Source of the DNA: Hippopus hippopus
Taxonomy: Eukaryota > Mollusca > Bivalvia > Cardiida > Cardiidae
Reading direction: 5' to 3'
Length of the DNA: 64,000 nucleotides
NCBI GenBank assembly: GCA_946811185.2
Contig: OX328106.1
Location: 7,358,777-7,422,776 of the forward strand
The notes beneath the pieces were generated by a model. The model had not been told where the DNA came from. It searched no databases and worked only from the letters and a program-made list of their open reading frames with translations. Of the stretch, positions 43,516-55,606 are shown piece by piece. How positions within the stretch are numbered: the first letter of the stretch is position 1; each line of letters starts with the position of its first letter. The translations under genes and the position numbers were made by a program.

Positions 43516-45436
43516 TCATCGACTGCGTCCATAAACATGCTTTAAGGTTTTGAGACCTTCAACCGAGCTATTTTTATGCCGCGGGCGTCACTTTTATTTA
43601 ATATAATTACCATAAATAACTTTTAATATGATAGGAAACGATTGACGAAAACCTCCTATTTCTCTTTCAAAACCATCAACACACCTAACCATTAAACATC
43701 ATTGTCCATATTCCTGGCCGCCTGCTGTGCTCCGGTAGGGTTACAACAAATTTTCTGGTAATTTTCTCCTCACTTCTTTGATGTTAATGAGACGTAGAAC
43801 AGCCAGCGAATAACCGTAACTGCTCTTTTTCTTTGCCTTTCAATCAGCCAGCGATTTCACATAAATTAATAAAATGATAAAAAAAACAGATGTATCAAAT
43901 GCTTATCGTAATAACATAAATACAAATTTCTTGATGGGGTTTTAGTTGAGGCTACACACTTGTGGTTTACTTATTATTTTGTAGCCCAGGTGCTTCATAT
44001 TTGCTATATGGAGCAAAGTATCAAGCAGACAGACCACAGTAAACCCTTTCCCGATGTTGAGACATCATTTAAGGCTCCTGTTATGGGAGACTTTTGACCC
44101 AATCCGTAGTTTTTCATTCACGAAAGCCCTGGGCAATGGAAAACTGCAATGTCGGTTAAATTGTCCTTCTGTTTCCTGCTAATGAAAATGGAAAATGCAC
44201 TATACCTTCAGGTAGTTGCAATCTGATTTGATCTTGGACGTCCTTGGAGTAGATAAAAAAAAAAAAATCATTGTATTTGCGGTCCTAAAACTGGCCTGAA
44301 ACTTCAATTTTACTCATCGAGCAAATTGAGGGAGAAGTGCACTTTACCTTCAGGTACTTCTCACCCTCATTTTTATTTTTCAAAATAAAGTGAAATACTC
44401 TCACATTCAGTACCAGCTACTACCTGTTTCAACAGTTATCGAGGTCATCTGCTTGTTTTCAAAAAGAATGGAAACACTAGTAAGACTTGTTAGATTTCTT
44501 CATTTATTTCTTCATTTATTGATTTTATTCGTGATTTGATCTATAAAATTTGTAAAATCTAATATTTCCATGCATGTAACAAATTCTTTTTTTTTTTTGA
44601 ATTGTAAATGAGCTTATCTACTTTATGTCAAAAATAAAATGTTACGTTATGCTACTATTAGGTATTTCTAAAATATCAAATAATCAGACAAACTTAACCG
44701 ATATACATCTATGTGCTAGGCAGTCTTTAACTATCGTTCCCAAGTAAAAACAGAACTAAATATTTTCAGTACAGAACAGAACATTTTTTATGATGACTTA
44801 TACAATGTATATTGTCAGTTGCACATACAGTATACTGAACATCGTGGTACATGGAGGTTGTGTGAAGATGTAATAGAAAAAAAGAAATACAGGAAACAGA
44901 TACTAGTAGGTTTGGTGTGAGAAGTAGAAATGCACAAGCTGTACATAGAGAGTGGACAACTAAAAAGCTATAAATCTGTAACGATATTTTGTCATACAAG
45001 GTACATGTATATGTTTACGTTATAAAGTAAGTCGATGTCTATGATAGTTTGTCTTATTTAGCTATGGTAAATTTGACATAGACTGCATTTTTTTAAATGA
45101 TATTTTTGTCTATGGATTTTAAAAGTTCAATACATTTGTACATAGATGAGCGATTTCGAAAATATACTGGCAAAAAAAAAAAAAATCTCTAAGTTCATCA
45201 TAGTTTTTTTCATTACAAAGATAGCCAGTAATTCTTGCCTTCTAGTGGAAATTTACGAAAAGAAAGGTAGGGTAACGAAGAAAAAATGGATTCAAACAAG
45301 TTTTCTTTGGTTGAAAGTAATCAAACCCATAAGTACATTGATAATATAAAATATGTAATGGCAAAAAGCAATACCGATCCTTGATTTTGAAAATACTAAT
45401 TTCTAGAGTGAAATTTTTATTCTCACTACTTAGATA
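43516..45436. other. Mostly unassigned
   Basis: Only the paired small hairpins at 44185-44375 stand out. Confidence 0.5.
44185..44375. repeat. Two small hairpins sharing TACCTTCAGGTA
   Basis: TGCACTATACCTTCAGGTAG and, 145 bp later, TGCACTTTACCTTCAGGTAC are direct repeats, and each folds on itself around TTCAGG. Confidence 0.6.
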
Positions 45437-45503
45437 AAATAATAATAATAATAAAATAAAAATAAAAATAAATAAAAAATAAAAACTTTTTTTTTCTAGT
45501 AAC

Positions 45504-45536
<33 letters not shown>
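45437..45536 (+). repeat. AAT-rich microsatellite
   Basis: Mixed AAT and AAAT units; the minus-strand open frame at 45242-45619 is low-complexity Leu-rich translation of it. Confidence 0.88.
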
Positions 45537-45537
<1 letters not shown>

Positions 45538-45992
45538 TTAATGATAATAATTTTAAGGTTTTTTTTATTTTCGGTTTCTTCGAGGGAAATGAATGGATAG
45601 AAAATTGCTGTTTCTCCACGATTTTACGGCAATTCAGACAATTCCGTCAACACTTCTATTCAGTAACCGATGGATGAGATGCATAGAAAGACCATTAATA
45701 AAATGTATTGATTGCTGATATTTTTTCCCCTCAAGACATATATACTCCAAGTTGAGCGATATGCATTCCACTCACCGCATGCGATAAAAATGAGATTTGA
45801 ATGTACTTTAAATGTCTTTAAAAAGTCAGAAGAAATGCCGCTAAGTTCTGCTGTCCGAAAACAGAACCTTTCAATTCTATTTTAATAACATTGCCTTTTG
45901 TTTGTTGATCTACTTCTGATAATTTTATAAAAATTATAAATTCTTCCTTTCAATAAAGTGCAAGATATGTAAACATTATTAAATACTTGTAG

Positions 45993-46210
45993 TTAATTCT
46001 TTACCAAAAGGCATAACTTTTAACTTATCCAAATTGAAAGTATTTGCATGCAACAAACTTAATGTTCCCCTTATTGTGGAATGTTGAAAAATATAGTCGG
46101 AAATGGAGGAAAATACTGGTTACCAGCATTTTTCCTTTGTTTTAATCAATGTTTTCAAAAGTCTTTTTCTCCATGGTAATTAGCACTCGGAATTGTTTAG
46201 TAATGGGTGA
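45993..46210 (-). mobile_element. Family A MITE, minus orientation, diverged
   Basis: TTAATTCTTTACCAAAAGGC starts it and GAATTGTTTAGTAATGGGTG ends it. The TTGCATGCAACAAACTTAAT segment is the inverted TCGTCTGCAAATG block. Confidence 0.78.
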
Positions 46211-47164
46211 AATAATGCATGAAAAAAGGATAACCTTTTTTCTTTATGCATTTCTCTATTTCAATTTTTTCTCTTTAAATTTGTTCATACACAGAATACA
46301 AGAAATTGGGTCCTCCAACTCTTAAATTGAGACTAACACAGACTGGTAATCAAATACTACGATTAAAAAATCTTCCAGTTTCCCATCAGCAAAGCCAGAA
46401 GCCATCAGGTTTATCTGGTAGTTAATTTGTCTCTCAGCGGTAATATCCTTATAATTGGACATCTGTTAAAGGCAATCATTTGTCAAGAAAACAAGAATAA
46501 TACCAGCGATATAAGCTTTCATTATTTTGCAATTCTTGCCTAATCCCACTATCTATCACACAGGGGATTGTTTTTGTGTTTTCAAGCACCTGAATGACAA
46601 TGAAGACAGTAATCTGTTTGCGCATGTTCAGGAAGGGCCATCTTCAGGTGTCACAGGTGTCGGTTCTAGTCCCGATTAGATGTAACATATGGTAACGTAC
46701 TTAGTCAGGGGTCAGCAAGGATGTGTCAATGCCCCTAATGATGATTGCCGATTTGAAGACGTTTGGAAAGACGGGATTTTAATGTGTAACACTGAAACAC
46801 AGACGGAAGGCTTGAAGTCAGATTCATCAATCTGACTTGTGTTTGGTGCTGTATAATGAATTCAAGCGGTTAAATGAATGATCGATTGATTGATTGATTG
46901 AGTGAGTGAGTGAGTGAGTGAGTTATTGGATGATAAATACCTTGACCGTTATAGAGAGAGAAACAAAAAGTATAATTCATTAAGTTTATTTGACTGAAAT
47001 ATGTTCATAATTACGAAGACGAAATGCAACATAAATGAAACCCAAAACATGTGAACTGAAAACAGTCGCGTCATTTGGTGCTGTAAAATATGAACTCTTG
47101 GTTCCTCTGTTTTTCCCTTGCAAGCTAACGTTACAAATATATTATAACTATCACTGTTGTAATA
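46211..47164. other. No gene seen
   Basis: Unassigned except for the tetranucleotide repeat at 46882. Confidence 0.5.
46882..46924 (+). repeat. TGAT/GTGA tetranucleotide repeat
   Basis: Four GATT units then six GTGA units. TGATTGATTGATTG resembles a SINE tail, but no SINE precedes or follows it. Confidence 0.85.
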
Positions 47165-47400
47165 TAAGCTCTGCTAGTTTCGATGAAAACGTCGAGTATC
47201 TCTGGTGTCGCTTGCGTCATCTGCGTTGTCGTCGTCAGTGTCCTGCAAAAAAGTTTGACATTTCAAAAACTTTGACATTTTACTATGCCTCTGCCATTAC
47301 TGAAGATATTTACTTTAAACTTGGACTGGTTGTTTACCATTAAAGGGGAACCAATACAGCAGGGGCAGATAACCATCAAAATATTTTTTACACTGTAATT
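47165..47400 (+). repeat. Dispersed repeat J, plus orientation
   Basis: TTTGACATTTCAAAAACTTT, ATTACTGAAGATATTTACTT and CAGATAACCATCAAAATATT match 7380-7640 inverted. The 102-codon open frame from 47035 lies across it and is not convincing as a gene. Confidence 0.6.
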
Positions 47401-47649
47401 CCCTTTTTCAACTTAAAATTTTCACGAAAAGTACCTGCAGCCGAGCCTTTGCACGCTAATGTAGTGCTCTTGTCTCCTGTTGTCAATAAAGTTTGAAATT
47501 CATTGCAAGTCGGCCTTTTGCAATGACCCGGTTTAAGAAATCAGAAGGGTATATCTCCATTTAAAAGGAAAATGGAAAAAGTGTAACTTTTCTGTTGCTC
47601 TTTTTAACCACTGCATTTACAAGCTCTTTCAGATCTTAGAATATAACTG

Positions 47650-47802
47650 GAGCTCTGGCAAATAGGGTTGACTGAATTTGCGTAATGCGTTGACACTTAA
47701 TTCTTGTTCATAAAATCCAATTAGTTCAACAATCGCGGACTGTGCAGGCTGACAAAGGTCGATATTTTTTTGCAGATTCATCAAACAGGGCGTGACTTAT
47801 AT
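47650..47802 (+). mobile_element. Family B MITE, internally deleted
   Basis: GAGCTCTGGCAAATAGGGTT and TCGCGGACTGTGCAGGCTGA remain; about 90 bp of the middle is absent. Confidence 0.65.
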
Positions 47803-47806
47803 ATGA

Positions 47807-48118
47807 GCCATGCTCTGTGAAATGGGGGCTTAATGCATCTGCAAAAAAATATATGAGCCACGTTCTGGCAAAAGGGGGCTTAATGCACCTCCGTGATCCA
47901 TGGTACCAAGCTAGCCATCACATTATTGTGTATCCTTAATAGCCACTTTTTTTAACAGCCGACATAATCTTGAGGTAGACTGGTCCTTGGACATACAGAG
48001 AAATGACCAGTAGCGAAAAGTTTTGGCCCAGGTCAGCCTGCGCGGACTGCGCAGGTTGACCTGGGTCGATACTTTTCGCAGATGCATTAAGCCCTCTTTT
48101 CACAGAGCATGGCTCATA
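47807..48118 (+). mobile_element. Family B MITE with an extra end fragment at its left
   Basis: A 40-bp solo end (GAGCCATGCTCTGTGAAATG...CATCTGCAAAAAAA, minus type) is followed at 47852 by a full plus-orientation copy from GAGCCACGTTCTGGCAAAAG to GAGCATGGCTCATAT. Confidence 0.88.
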
Positions 48119-48136
48119 TATTTTTTTTCTTTTTCT

Positions 48137-48300
48137 TGCCCTGCCTTCGTGATGTTGTTCAGCTTTGAGAGAGGAATGATTCCTGTTGCAATTACTATCA
48201 TTATTGTCGCCGAGACAAAAACTTGCCGATTCGGAAACTGAACAAATGACCCCTGAATTGCAAACCCTGTATATTATCGACTGAGCCAAGGGGCTCGATC
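48137..48300 (-). mobile_element. SINE, head half only, minus orientation
   Basis: GAGAGAGGAATGATTCCTGT and the tRNA-like head ending GACTGAGCCAAGGGGCTCG are present. The tail half is missing and the left edge abuts a family B MITE. Confidence 0.75.
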
Positions 48301-48661
48301 CAATTACGCTGAAACTTGATGGACTTACAAAACTGATGCAGTGATCTCCAGCTAACTCTTAATAAAGTCGTCTTCATATTAAAGATAAACCATTTCCCAT
48401 GAAGTCGAGTATTTATTGGCCATTCAAAATTAGAATTCAAAATGTTTATTCGTCAATAAACCGTTTCTTCAATAAAATTAAAGCCACCTAAGTACATTAA
48501 TCACTCGCTGTCAGTTTGTATGGCAACATTTGTAACTATTTCTGTAGAGGAGTCGCTCCCGCCACTGATATCACTGACTTAGGAACAATACAGTGCTCGG
48601 GGGACAAAGTTCGGCTAAGCTTAATTTATGTTGAAATGAAACTCTCCCTTGGTTCTGGCCT

Positions 48662-48882
48662 TTAACCCTAAGGCTGCTGAGCGCGACTCAAGGACCTTTT
48701 TCGGACAGTGTAGATTCAGGATCAGACTGCACAGAACGTGCAGTCTGATCTTGGATCAACACTGTCCGATAAGGAGATACCATCCCCCAAAGAAAATAAT
48801 TTTCAAATAGCAACATTAAGGCTTTTACTATCGGCTCGAAAGTTTCATTTAACTTATTTAGAGTCTGCAGGTTCAGGTTTAA
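48662..48882 (+). mobile_element. Complete family C MITE
   Basis: TTAACCCTAAGGCTGCTGAG to GGTTCAGGTTTAA. The core is GATCAGACTGCACAGAACGT with its inverse. It shares its last TTAA with the family A copy that follows. Confidence 0.88.
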
Positions 48883-49105
48883 CCCTTTGCCATATGTTTA
48901 TTACGACACCGAGGAAGAAGAATTTTGAAAACCAGTCGGAAGAAGAGAAAATCCTGGTAACCATCATTTTCTCCCATTCCGATTTTTTTTTCTACATGAC
49001 ATTATTAAAGACGAATCTCAAATTTTGAGCTATCGTAAATTTGTCGTCTGCAAATGCCTTCAGTTCTGACTGGTCCAAGATTTTTGTGGTTTGTAAAGAG
49101 TTTAA
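48879..49105 (+). mobile_element. Family A MITE sharing TTAA with a family C MITE
   Basis: TTAACCCTTTGCCATATG starts at the TTAA (48879-48882) that ends the C element. It ends GGTTTGTAAAGAGTTTAA. The hairpin is imperfect. Confidence 0.85.
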
Positions 49106-49267
49106 CAGCGCTCTCTTGTCGCAGGCCTTTAAATGCCTGTTAATATATCTGACACCAATAACAATTAATTGAATTTAAATCAGGCTGTAGCGTGAAGATT
49201 GGCTGAGTAACTTGCTAGAGTTCATGGTTAGAATATTCCGAGTCATGAGCGACAATCACATTAAATC

Positions 49268-49417
49268 TTCACTCTTTTCTCACACAATAACGACTTTTAA
49301 CGACCCTGAGAAAGAAAGCTTTTTGAAAACGTTGTGGAGAAAAGAGAAAATGCTGGTAATCAGCATCTTCTCTTTTTTCCACCTATATTTTCTACCTTTT
49401 CTAAAATTAAATTAGAA
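49268..49417 (+). mobile_element. Family A MITE, 3'-truncated
   Basis: CTTTTAACGACCCTGAGAAA and a hairpin with loop CTGGTAATCAG. It stops at the next A copy. Confidence 0.75.
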
Positions 49418-49419
49418 TT

Positions 49420-49634
49420 TGACCTTTAACGACCCTGAACAACAAGAAAGCTTTTGAAAACTTTGTGATACAAGTAGAAAATGCCGGTAAACAGCATTTT
49501 CTCTTTTTTCCACACAACGTCTTCTACTCTCTCACAGCCAAATCTTATAATCATAATAGTCACATCTATTTTGCCGTCTGCAAATACTTTCAATTTGGAC
49601 TAGTCTAAGATTTTGTTGTTTGGTAAAGAGTTAA
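49420..49634 (+). mobile_element. Family A MITE, 5'-truncated, in tandem with the previous one
   Basis: CCTTTAACGACCCTGAACAA starts it (the first 20 bp are missing) and GTTGTTTGGTAAAGAGTTAA ends it. Same orientation as the copy at 49268. Confidence 0.8.
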
Positions 49635-49834
49635 TCCATTACCTCATTAAACAAATTTTCAAGAGATGGATTTAAAAAACATCTTTTTAAAAGGTTAACA
49701 AACCGAAATGTATGTTTATTGTGTGAATACATGCAAAACATTGCAGGAAAAGAGATCTTAATCGATAAAAACAACGTCTCGTTTTGCCACAAAAGTTTCA
49801 GGAACTGTCAGTTTCGAGATAAAGGAAAAGAGTC

Positions 49835-50519
49835 GCTAGCTATGGTGGCAATCTTTGCCACGAGATACGAGATAACTATTGCAATAAAAAACTTTCCTGG
49901 AAATATTATATAGATATTAAAAAGTTTCACGCTAAAAATATCGCGATAATTCTAACTGTTATCATGATTTTTTTTTAGCTTTCGTGCCCACTACTGACAT
50001 TCACGGTATCTATAATTAAATACGGTTTCGGAACATCTTCGTCTACAACCTTATGAATTCTCCCTTTTCCTGAATTAAATGGTTTTAAAGCTGTTCGAAG
50101 GTGGCATTTCGAGTCGTCTTTGTGTTTCTGTTCATTTCAAGTGTGGTCAAAATTTACCAATTCAGCCACAATTGTAAATAATTCGAATGTTTAGTTACTG
50201 CCATCTTGTGAAGTGAAAAACTACCGAGTTCATCCTAATGGTAAATTTTCTTTTTATAGATATCGAGTGGAACTATCACGATAATCTTATCTCGAATGTC
50301 AGCTTCGTGCACTATTGAGAAATTTAATTAATTTAAAATATTTACTGACCAATGTAAAATTTCCTAGATAACAAATCTTTTCGTGATATTTTTTTTTCAG
50401 GAAACTTTAAACGATCGGGATAAAATTTACAGGCAACTTTAATTTATCCCGATAGTTTTTCAAAACTATCACGGCAGTTATCTCGTATTTCATGGCAGAA
50501 ATATGCCACCATAGCTAGC
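49835..50519. mobile_element. 685-bp DNA transposon-like element with terminal inverted repeats
   Basis: GCTAGCTATGGTGGCAATCT at 49835 is matched inverted by GCTAGCTATGGTGGCATATT at the right end (50519 backwards), and pairing continues through GAGATACGAGATAACT. Inner inverted segments (GTGCCCACTACTGACATTC and GAATGTCAGCTTCGTGCAC) extend the symmetry. No transposase frame; it is non-autonomous. No clear target duplication was seen. Confidence 0.8.
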
Positions 50520-52234
50520 ATATTGTAATGTGTTAACTTATTGCTCTTTAATTAATGTTTCAGCGCTCCTGACCTCTTCGACTGGTAAATAAATGGAAAG
50601 TTTTACGTCTGACGCAACGTATCTTGTAAGACCCAGTTTTGTCGTCTGTTTTGAGTTTACGCTGTGCTTAAAAGCGCCTACAGTTGCTCCCTGTATTGAA
50701 CGCTTTCGCGGATGCTTTTGATCCACTACTAGAATTCCATTGGGTGATTTTCAGGTGGCTGCCACGTGTAAAATTGATTTTAAGTAAAACAAGGTTAGAA
50801 ACTTGAAAAATAACTTTTGACTTAAAAATTGTATTTATTATTATTCTTATTGTTGCTGTTTTTATTCTTATTACAGGTTTTATTAATGAAATAAGAGGCT
50901 TTGTTACCACTGTTTATTGTCCCACCAAAAAGTTTCAAAAGTGACATCATTAAGTGAAAAAAATCATGACATTTTTTGCAACTTCTTTCGGTATTTTTCA
51001 CTCCTGATCGTTGTGGCCAGATTCTCTTGACATGTTTCGTGTGTTGTCGTCATTAATGACGATCAGTTACGAATTATGCCGAGTGACGTCTGGGGTCAAA
51101 GTCAAAGGAATATATCCGACTCAATTCTATTTCACATATATTATTTGTCTTTAAGTTTTTCACTCTTGACAATATATTAGACAGCAGTATGTTGGAAGCA
51201 TTTGCAGTCGACGAATTTAATGCTGCCCAATGATTGGATCTTTTTCTTAACGGATAGAAAAAATTGTGGAAATTGTTTTCCACAATTTTCGGAAGTCTTC
51301 TTTAAAAGGGCCATGATACATAGGGTGTTTAATAAGTACTTAAACATTGCAGTTTTCTGAAGAGAACGCAAATTGCTACAAAGCGACTGAAAATGCGCAG
51401 ATGATAAAAATAAGAAACCAAGTTATCAATTAGCAGTTGTAGCATTGTTCAAGAGCTTTAATTGAAATGATGTCTACGAAACTTTGCATCAAGATTACAG
51501 AAGATGTCGACATCTCCTCATATGCAAAATAGGTAGACCGATTCAAGATGTTTGGTTAATTGGAGTTTTATGATTATCTACACGTCTGTAGCTGAGATTA
51601 CAGCATTTCTTGGAAAGTCGGATGCCCAAGCTTGTTAACTTCATTTACTGGTCTATTTTGGCGATGTCTTTTTATCACATAGCTGCCCTTGTTTTTAGTG
51701 TTCAATATATTCATACGAATTATCTTTTATCACATAAAACCGCCTCCAGCAGTGTATTAAACCCATCACTTAATTTCGATAATACACTAGTTTATTATCG
51801 TTTTTTGGGTCCCGGTTCTGATCAATTTTTAGTCATGAGCGCGTGAAGCCGGAGAAACTAACCACAGCATACGCGGGAATTTGTACTGCTACGCCTTTTC
51901 GTGGAAAAATGACGTCATTGTTGCTAAGACGTATACATGCGCGTGGAAAGTTTTTGATTTTCATGTTTGATTAAATCCAAGAAATGCAGCGAAAGTCTCT
52001 TAGAAACAACATTATTGCGGAAATAGGTGGACTTAATCCCTCTATAAACTATTTCATTCTTCTTTCGGTGTAAATGTCGAAAAACTATCTACTTGTGTCT
52101 GTACACATTTGAAACCAAACTACAACTGTAAACATGGACCGGGGAAAAGTAGGCCCTATATAGGCAGAAGGTGATGATGCAGGATATGTTTTTGTCTGTC
52201 ATTCGTTTTATGTGATAAATAGAATCTCACAGTC
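50520..52234. other. No gene seen
   Basis: Frames at 50538, 51074 and 51610 are short and have no recognised features. Confidence 0.5.
51260..51289. repeat. 30-bp perfect hairpin
   Basis: AAAATTGTGGAAA pairs with TTTCCACAATTTT around TTGT. Confidence 0.75.
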
Positions 52235-52353
52235 GTGTTTATGTATTATCATTTTTATCAAACTCGTTGACTAAAATGTATTTGACGCTTGCCAAGGCTC
52301 GCGTCATACTATTTTAATCAACTCGTTTGATGAAAATGATAATACATAAACAC
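52235..52353. repeat. 119-bp hairpin
   Basis: GTGTTTATGTATTATCATTT pairs with AAATGATAATACATAAACAC at the ends; CAAACTCGTTGA pairs with TCAACTCGTTTG inside. Confidence 0.88.
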
Positions 52354-52609
52354 TTATGTAAGATCCTCTATATCTTATACATGTTTGGTATGAAAGTACG
52401 TGACGTCATGGGATGATTATTTGACATTATTTGCCAAAGCACATTCCTGTTTGGCATTTTAAAACTAGGTCAGACTCAACTTTCAAGGTCAATTTAACTG
52501 AAAAAAAAAACACCCTGATCATTGTGTTATAGATGAAGTTTGTTGTATTTTTAGATTAAAGTCAAGTAGTTGTTTGTCAGCTTCTTTCCGACTTTTTTTT
52601 AGCCATAGG

Positions 52610-52736
52610 GTACATTACTCTTTTTACCATGTGAAAGACAAATCTCATTTTTTTAGTCAAATTCAGTTGTTTGTCTGTGTGCACATGCTTTCTAAAGCGA
52701 CAAGTTTGAACTAAGTCACTCCAACAAAGAGTTAAA
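52610..52736 (+). repeat. Family A remnant without hairpin
   Basis: ACTCTTTTTACCATGTGAAA, TTGTCTGTGTGCACATGCTT and CAACAAAGAGTTAAA follow the family order, but the core is gone. Weak. Confidence 0.4.
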
Positions 52737-52844
52737 TTCCAATAAAAGAATCATTTAGTTAGCGCTCTAAATGGTACCACAAAAGACTCTAATTATGAGA
52801 TACATACAGGGTGATTCATAACATCTGATACAGTTTACGGCGTA

Positions 52845-53622
52845 CCCCTAATGCCGAGCAACGACGAGGATCTTTTCGATACATAGCCCTGGGGTTAAGC
52901 TAATGCGAAGATCTTTCTGATACGTAGCCTTTAGGCCGTGGCTCAGCAAATATCTTTTTGACATGTACCTTTCAAGCCAAGCCCCGACGAGGTGAAACCA
53001 CAAAAAGGATCTTTTCGAAAGGTAACCTCAAGGCTAAGTCATGGCGATATTCCTGTCGATACGTAGTCCCAGGGCCATGCTACTACGAAGATATTTCAGA
53101 TACAAAGATCCAAGGCCAAGCCATGGCGATGATCATTTCGATATGTAGCCCCAAGCCCAAGCCCTAACGAGGATCTTTTCGATAAGTTCCAAAGGAGGTC
53201 ATGCCACGACTAGAATCTTTTCGATACTAAGCCCGGAGGCTATGCCACTGAGAGGATCTTATTGATATGTAGCCCCAAGGCGACGCCATGATGAAGTACA
53301 AGGTCCCGAAGCCAAGCCGAGCTGAAGATCCTTTCGATACGTAGCCCCAAAGCCAAGCCACAACGAGGATCTTTTTATTACGTTGTCCTGAGACCATGCC
53401 ACGACGAGAAACTTTTCGATACTAGACAATGCCACGACAAGGACCTTTTATATGCGTAGCCTGGAGGCCATGCCATGAGGAGTATCTTACCGATACCTAG
53501 CCCTAAGACCACAGCACGACAAAGATCTTTTCGATACGTAGCCTTGAGGTCAAGCCAAGGCGAACACTTTATCGATTCGTGGCCCTTATGCAAAGCCACG
53601 TAGATTTTTGATACCTAAGACA
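52845..53622 (+). repeat. Minisatellite, about 41-bp unit, roughly 19 copies
   Basis: Units follow GAGGATCTTTTCGATACGTA, then GCCCCAAGGCCAAGCCACGA. Units are degenerate and some are short. GC content is well above the surroundings. Open frames at 52958-53167 and 53378-53599 are repeat translations. Confidence 0.92.
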
Positions 53623-54590
53623 CATACACGATTAGCGTCACCAGCGTCACCAGCCTAGAAGCCAAAGCTAAAAAGTAAAATATCCACCACCTTAAACCAC
53701 CGAAGTCACGGTAGCGTCCATGGATACCGTATGAACGTCTTTAACATATGAAGTTCATGTATTTTTCTCGATACCTAGATTATATTACACGAACAGGCAT
53801 TCTGTTTCTGAATCTACACTGTTCGCTAGGTTGAAAATGGCTGCATATAGAAGCACGGAAAAGCCAGTTATCTTTTCTTCTTTCTGGCTGAAAATCCTCA
53901 TTTTCGTCATTTGGCCCTTTAAGGGTTCGTGTTGTTATTGAATTTGTAATACATTACATGTATCAAGAAAATGGACTGAAAAGCTTGCGGTCAGGAGCAA
54001 CTTCTATAAAAATGTTTGATTTGCCTTGTTTAACCGTTTAAGTAACATTCTAATTCACAGCTTCTTTATACGAAGTAAATTCATCTTACTAATACGTAAA
54101 TACCGTGAAATAATTTCCAATCATTTGATGAAACATTTTTCAAACAGTTCATCAAAAACCACCTTCAAGTGCAATCTCATTAGACAGCGTTTGCTTGCTC
54201 ATCTTCAAAGGTCCCTCTTTTTCGACACCTGTTCAAAAAATGGAAATGGACAAAACAATTGATTAAAAGGATACCATTTGATGAAAAAAAGCTCCTTTTC
54301 AACTTTATTTTTGTCGCATTAATTCCGATTTATTAATCGCGAAGGGGCGTTGACTTCCTTGGGGCAGTGTACTCAATTTGAATTAACTCTTACTTAATAT
54401 ACTTGAAATATGAAGTTGAATATAAAAGGGACATTCAGCCAAGATGGACTAAAGACTTCAATAAACAGAACAGACTCCCCGCACGGCCCTTTGATCTATG
54501 TATATAGATATTAAGTGAGTGAATTAGTATTGTACAATGTAATTTCACCGTAAACCGTTTCTTTCACAGCGGGTTTTTCATACTTCCTTT
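53623..54590. other. Unassigned, possible LINE tail
   Basis: GACTAAAGACTTCAATAAAC near 54449 resembles a LINE 3' end, but no reverse transcriptase frame could be read before it. Confidence 0.35.
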
Positions 54591-54802
54591 TTAACCCTTA
54601 GGCTGCTAAGCGCGACTCACTGACCTTTTGCGGACAGTGTAGATCAAGATCAGACTGCACAAAACGTGCAGTCTGATCTTGGATCTACACTGTCCGATAA
54701 GGACATCTTGTCCACCCAAGTTCAGCTTTGAAAAAGGAAAATTTGGGTTTTTACTCTCGGTTCATAAAATTCATTCCATTTATTTAGCGGGACAAAGGTT
54801 AA
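54591..54802 (+). mobile_element. Complete family C MITE (reference copy)
   Basis: TTAACCCTTAGGCTGCTAAG at the left and, inverted at the right, TTAACCTTTGTCCCGCTAAA. Core CAGTGTAGATCAAGATCAGA with its inverse, then a one-sided AT-rich segment. Confidence 0.9.
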
Positions 54803-55227
54803 GTATTCCAAACCTCACCCCCGTTTCTGGGTGTTTGTCTTGTAGTTCTGGGCAACGAAACTCTCCCATTTTTTTTACATTTTTATATCTTAAACATGCA
54901 TAAAGTCCATAAGGTGTGGTCGGTCACCGTATTACAGAAGAAGGAAATATTCTCGAAGACGCAGGCATTCATTACTGCCTTTTTTCTACGAAGTTCTCAA
55001 AGTGAATACGTCATGAAGGAGGCAGATAAAAAGGCGGAGTTGCCAAAGGAAACGATCAATGCTATGTTCATTTATATAGTTCATTAAGTCTGATCAATTC
55101 TAAGGGGTGTTCCGCGTATGGTTAGTCATATCTTATAAGGATTTGGCTTCTAGTAACTTATTCTCTTTCATGTCCGCTGTTAGGTATATACAGCTTTCAT
55201 GTCCAAACGATGAAGTACACTTTCATG

Positions 55228-55493
55228 TGGGCATCGCTATGGAAAAAGGGGGTTTTAAAGATTCTCCGTGATTGATTATATCAAGTAAGTCATCACATAT
55301 TCATGGATTCATAAAATCAATTTTGTCTTACTATCGACTGGATCTGGAGGTCTAATGGTCGTTTGACATGCAGTGAATTGATAAATAGCAAAAAGTTTAG
55401 ACCCAGGTCAACCTGTACGGACTGCACAGGATGACATGGGTCGATTATTTTTGCAGACGCATTAAACCCCCTATTCACAAAGCATGGATCATG
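55228..55493 (+). mobile_element. Family B MITE, diverged
   Basis: CATCGCTATGGAAAAAGGGG to TTCACAAAGCATGGATCATG; hairpin changed to CAACCTGTACGGACTGCACA. Confidence 0.8.
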
Positions 55494-55549
55494 TCTTTTT
55501 ATCACATCGTGGGAGCGTATTAATTAACCAATCTACATTGCTTTTTTGC

Positions 55550-55606
55550 TCTAATTCTAGATTTCCAAAGTAACGCAATGTCTGATTGGTTAAACTATTT
55601 GGCGCT
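55550..55606. repeat. Family E fragment
   Basis: TCTGATTGGTTAAACTATTT after AAAGTAACGCAATG is one inner arm. Confidence 0.5.

Noticed and set aside
45242..45619. 125-codon leucine/phenylalanine-rich minus frame
   Set aside because: It is the translation of the AAT-rich microsatellite.
47035..47343. 102-codon plus-strand frame
   Set aside because: It crosses the dispersed repeat J, which also occurs inverted at 7.4 kb without an open frame.
54440..54470. LINE 3' end (GACTTCAATAAAC)
   Set aside because: No reverse transcriptase-like reading could be found upstream, so a short tail-like string alone is not enough.
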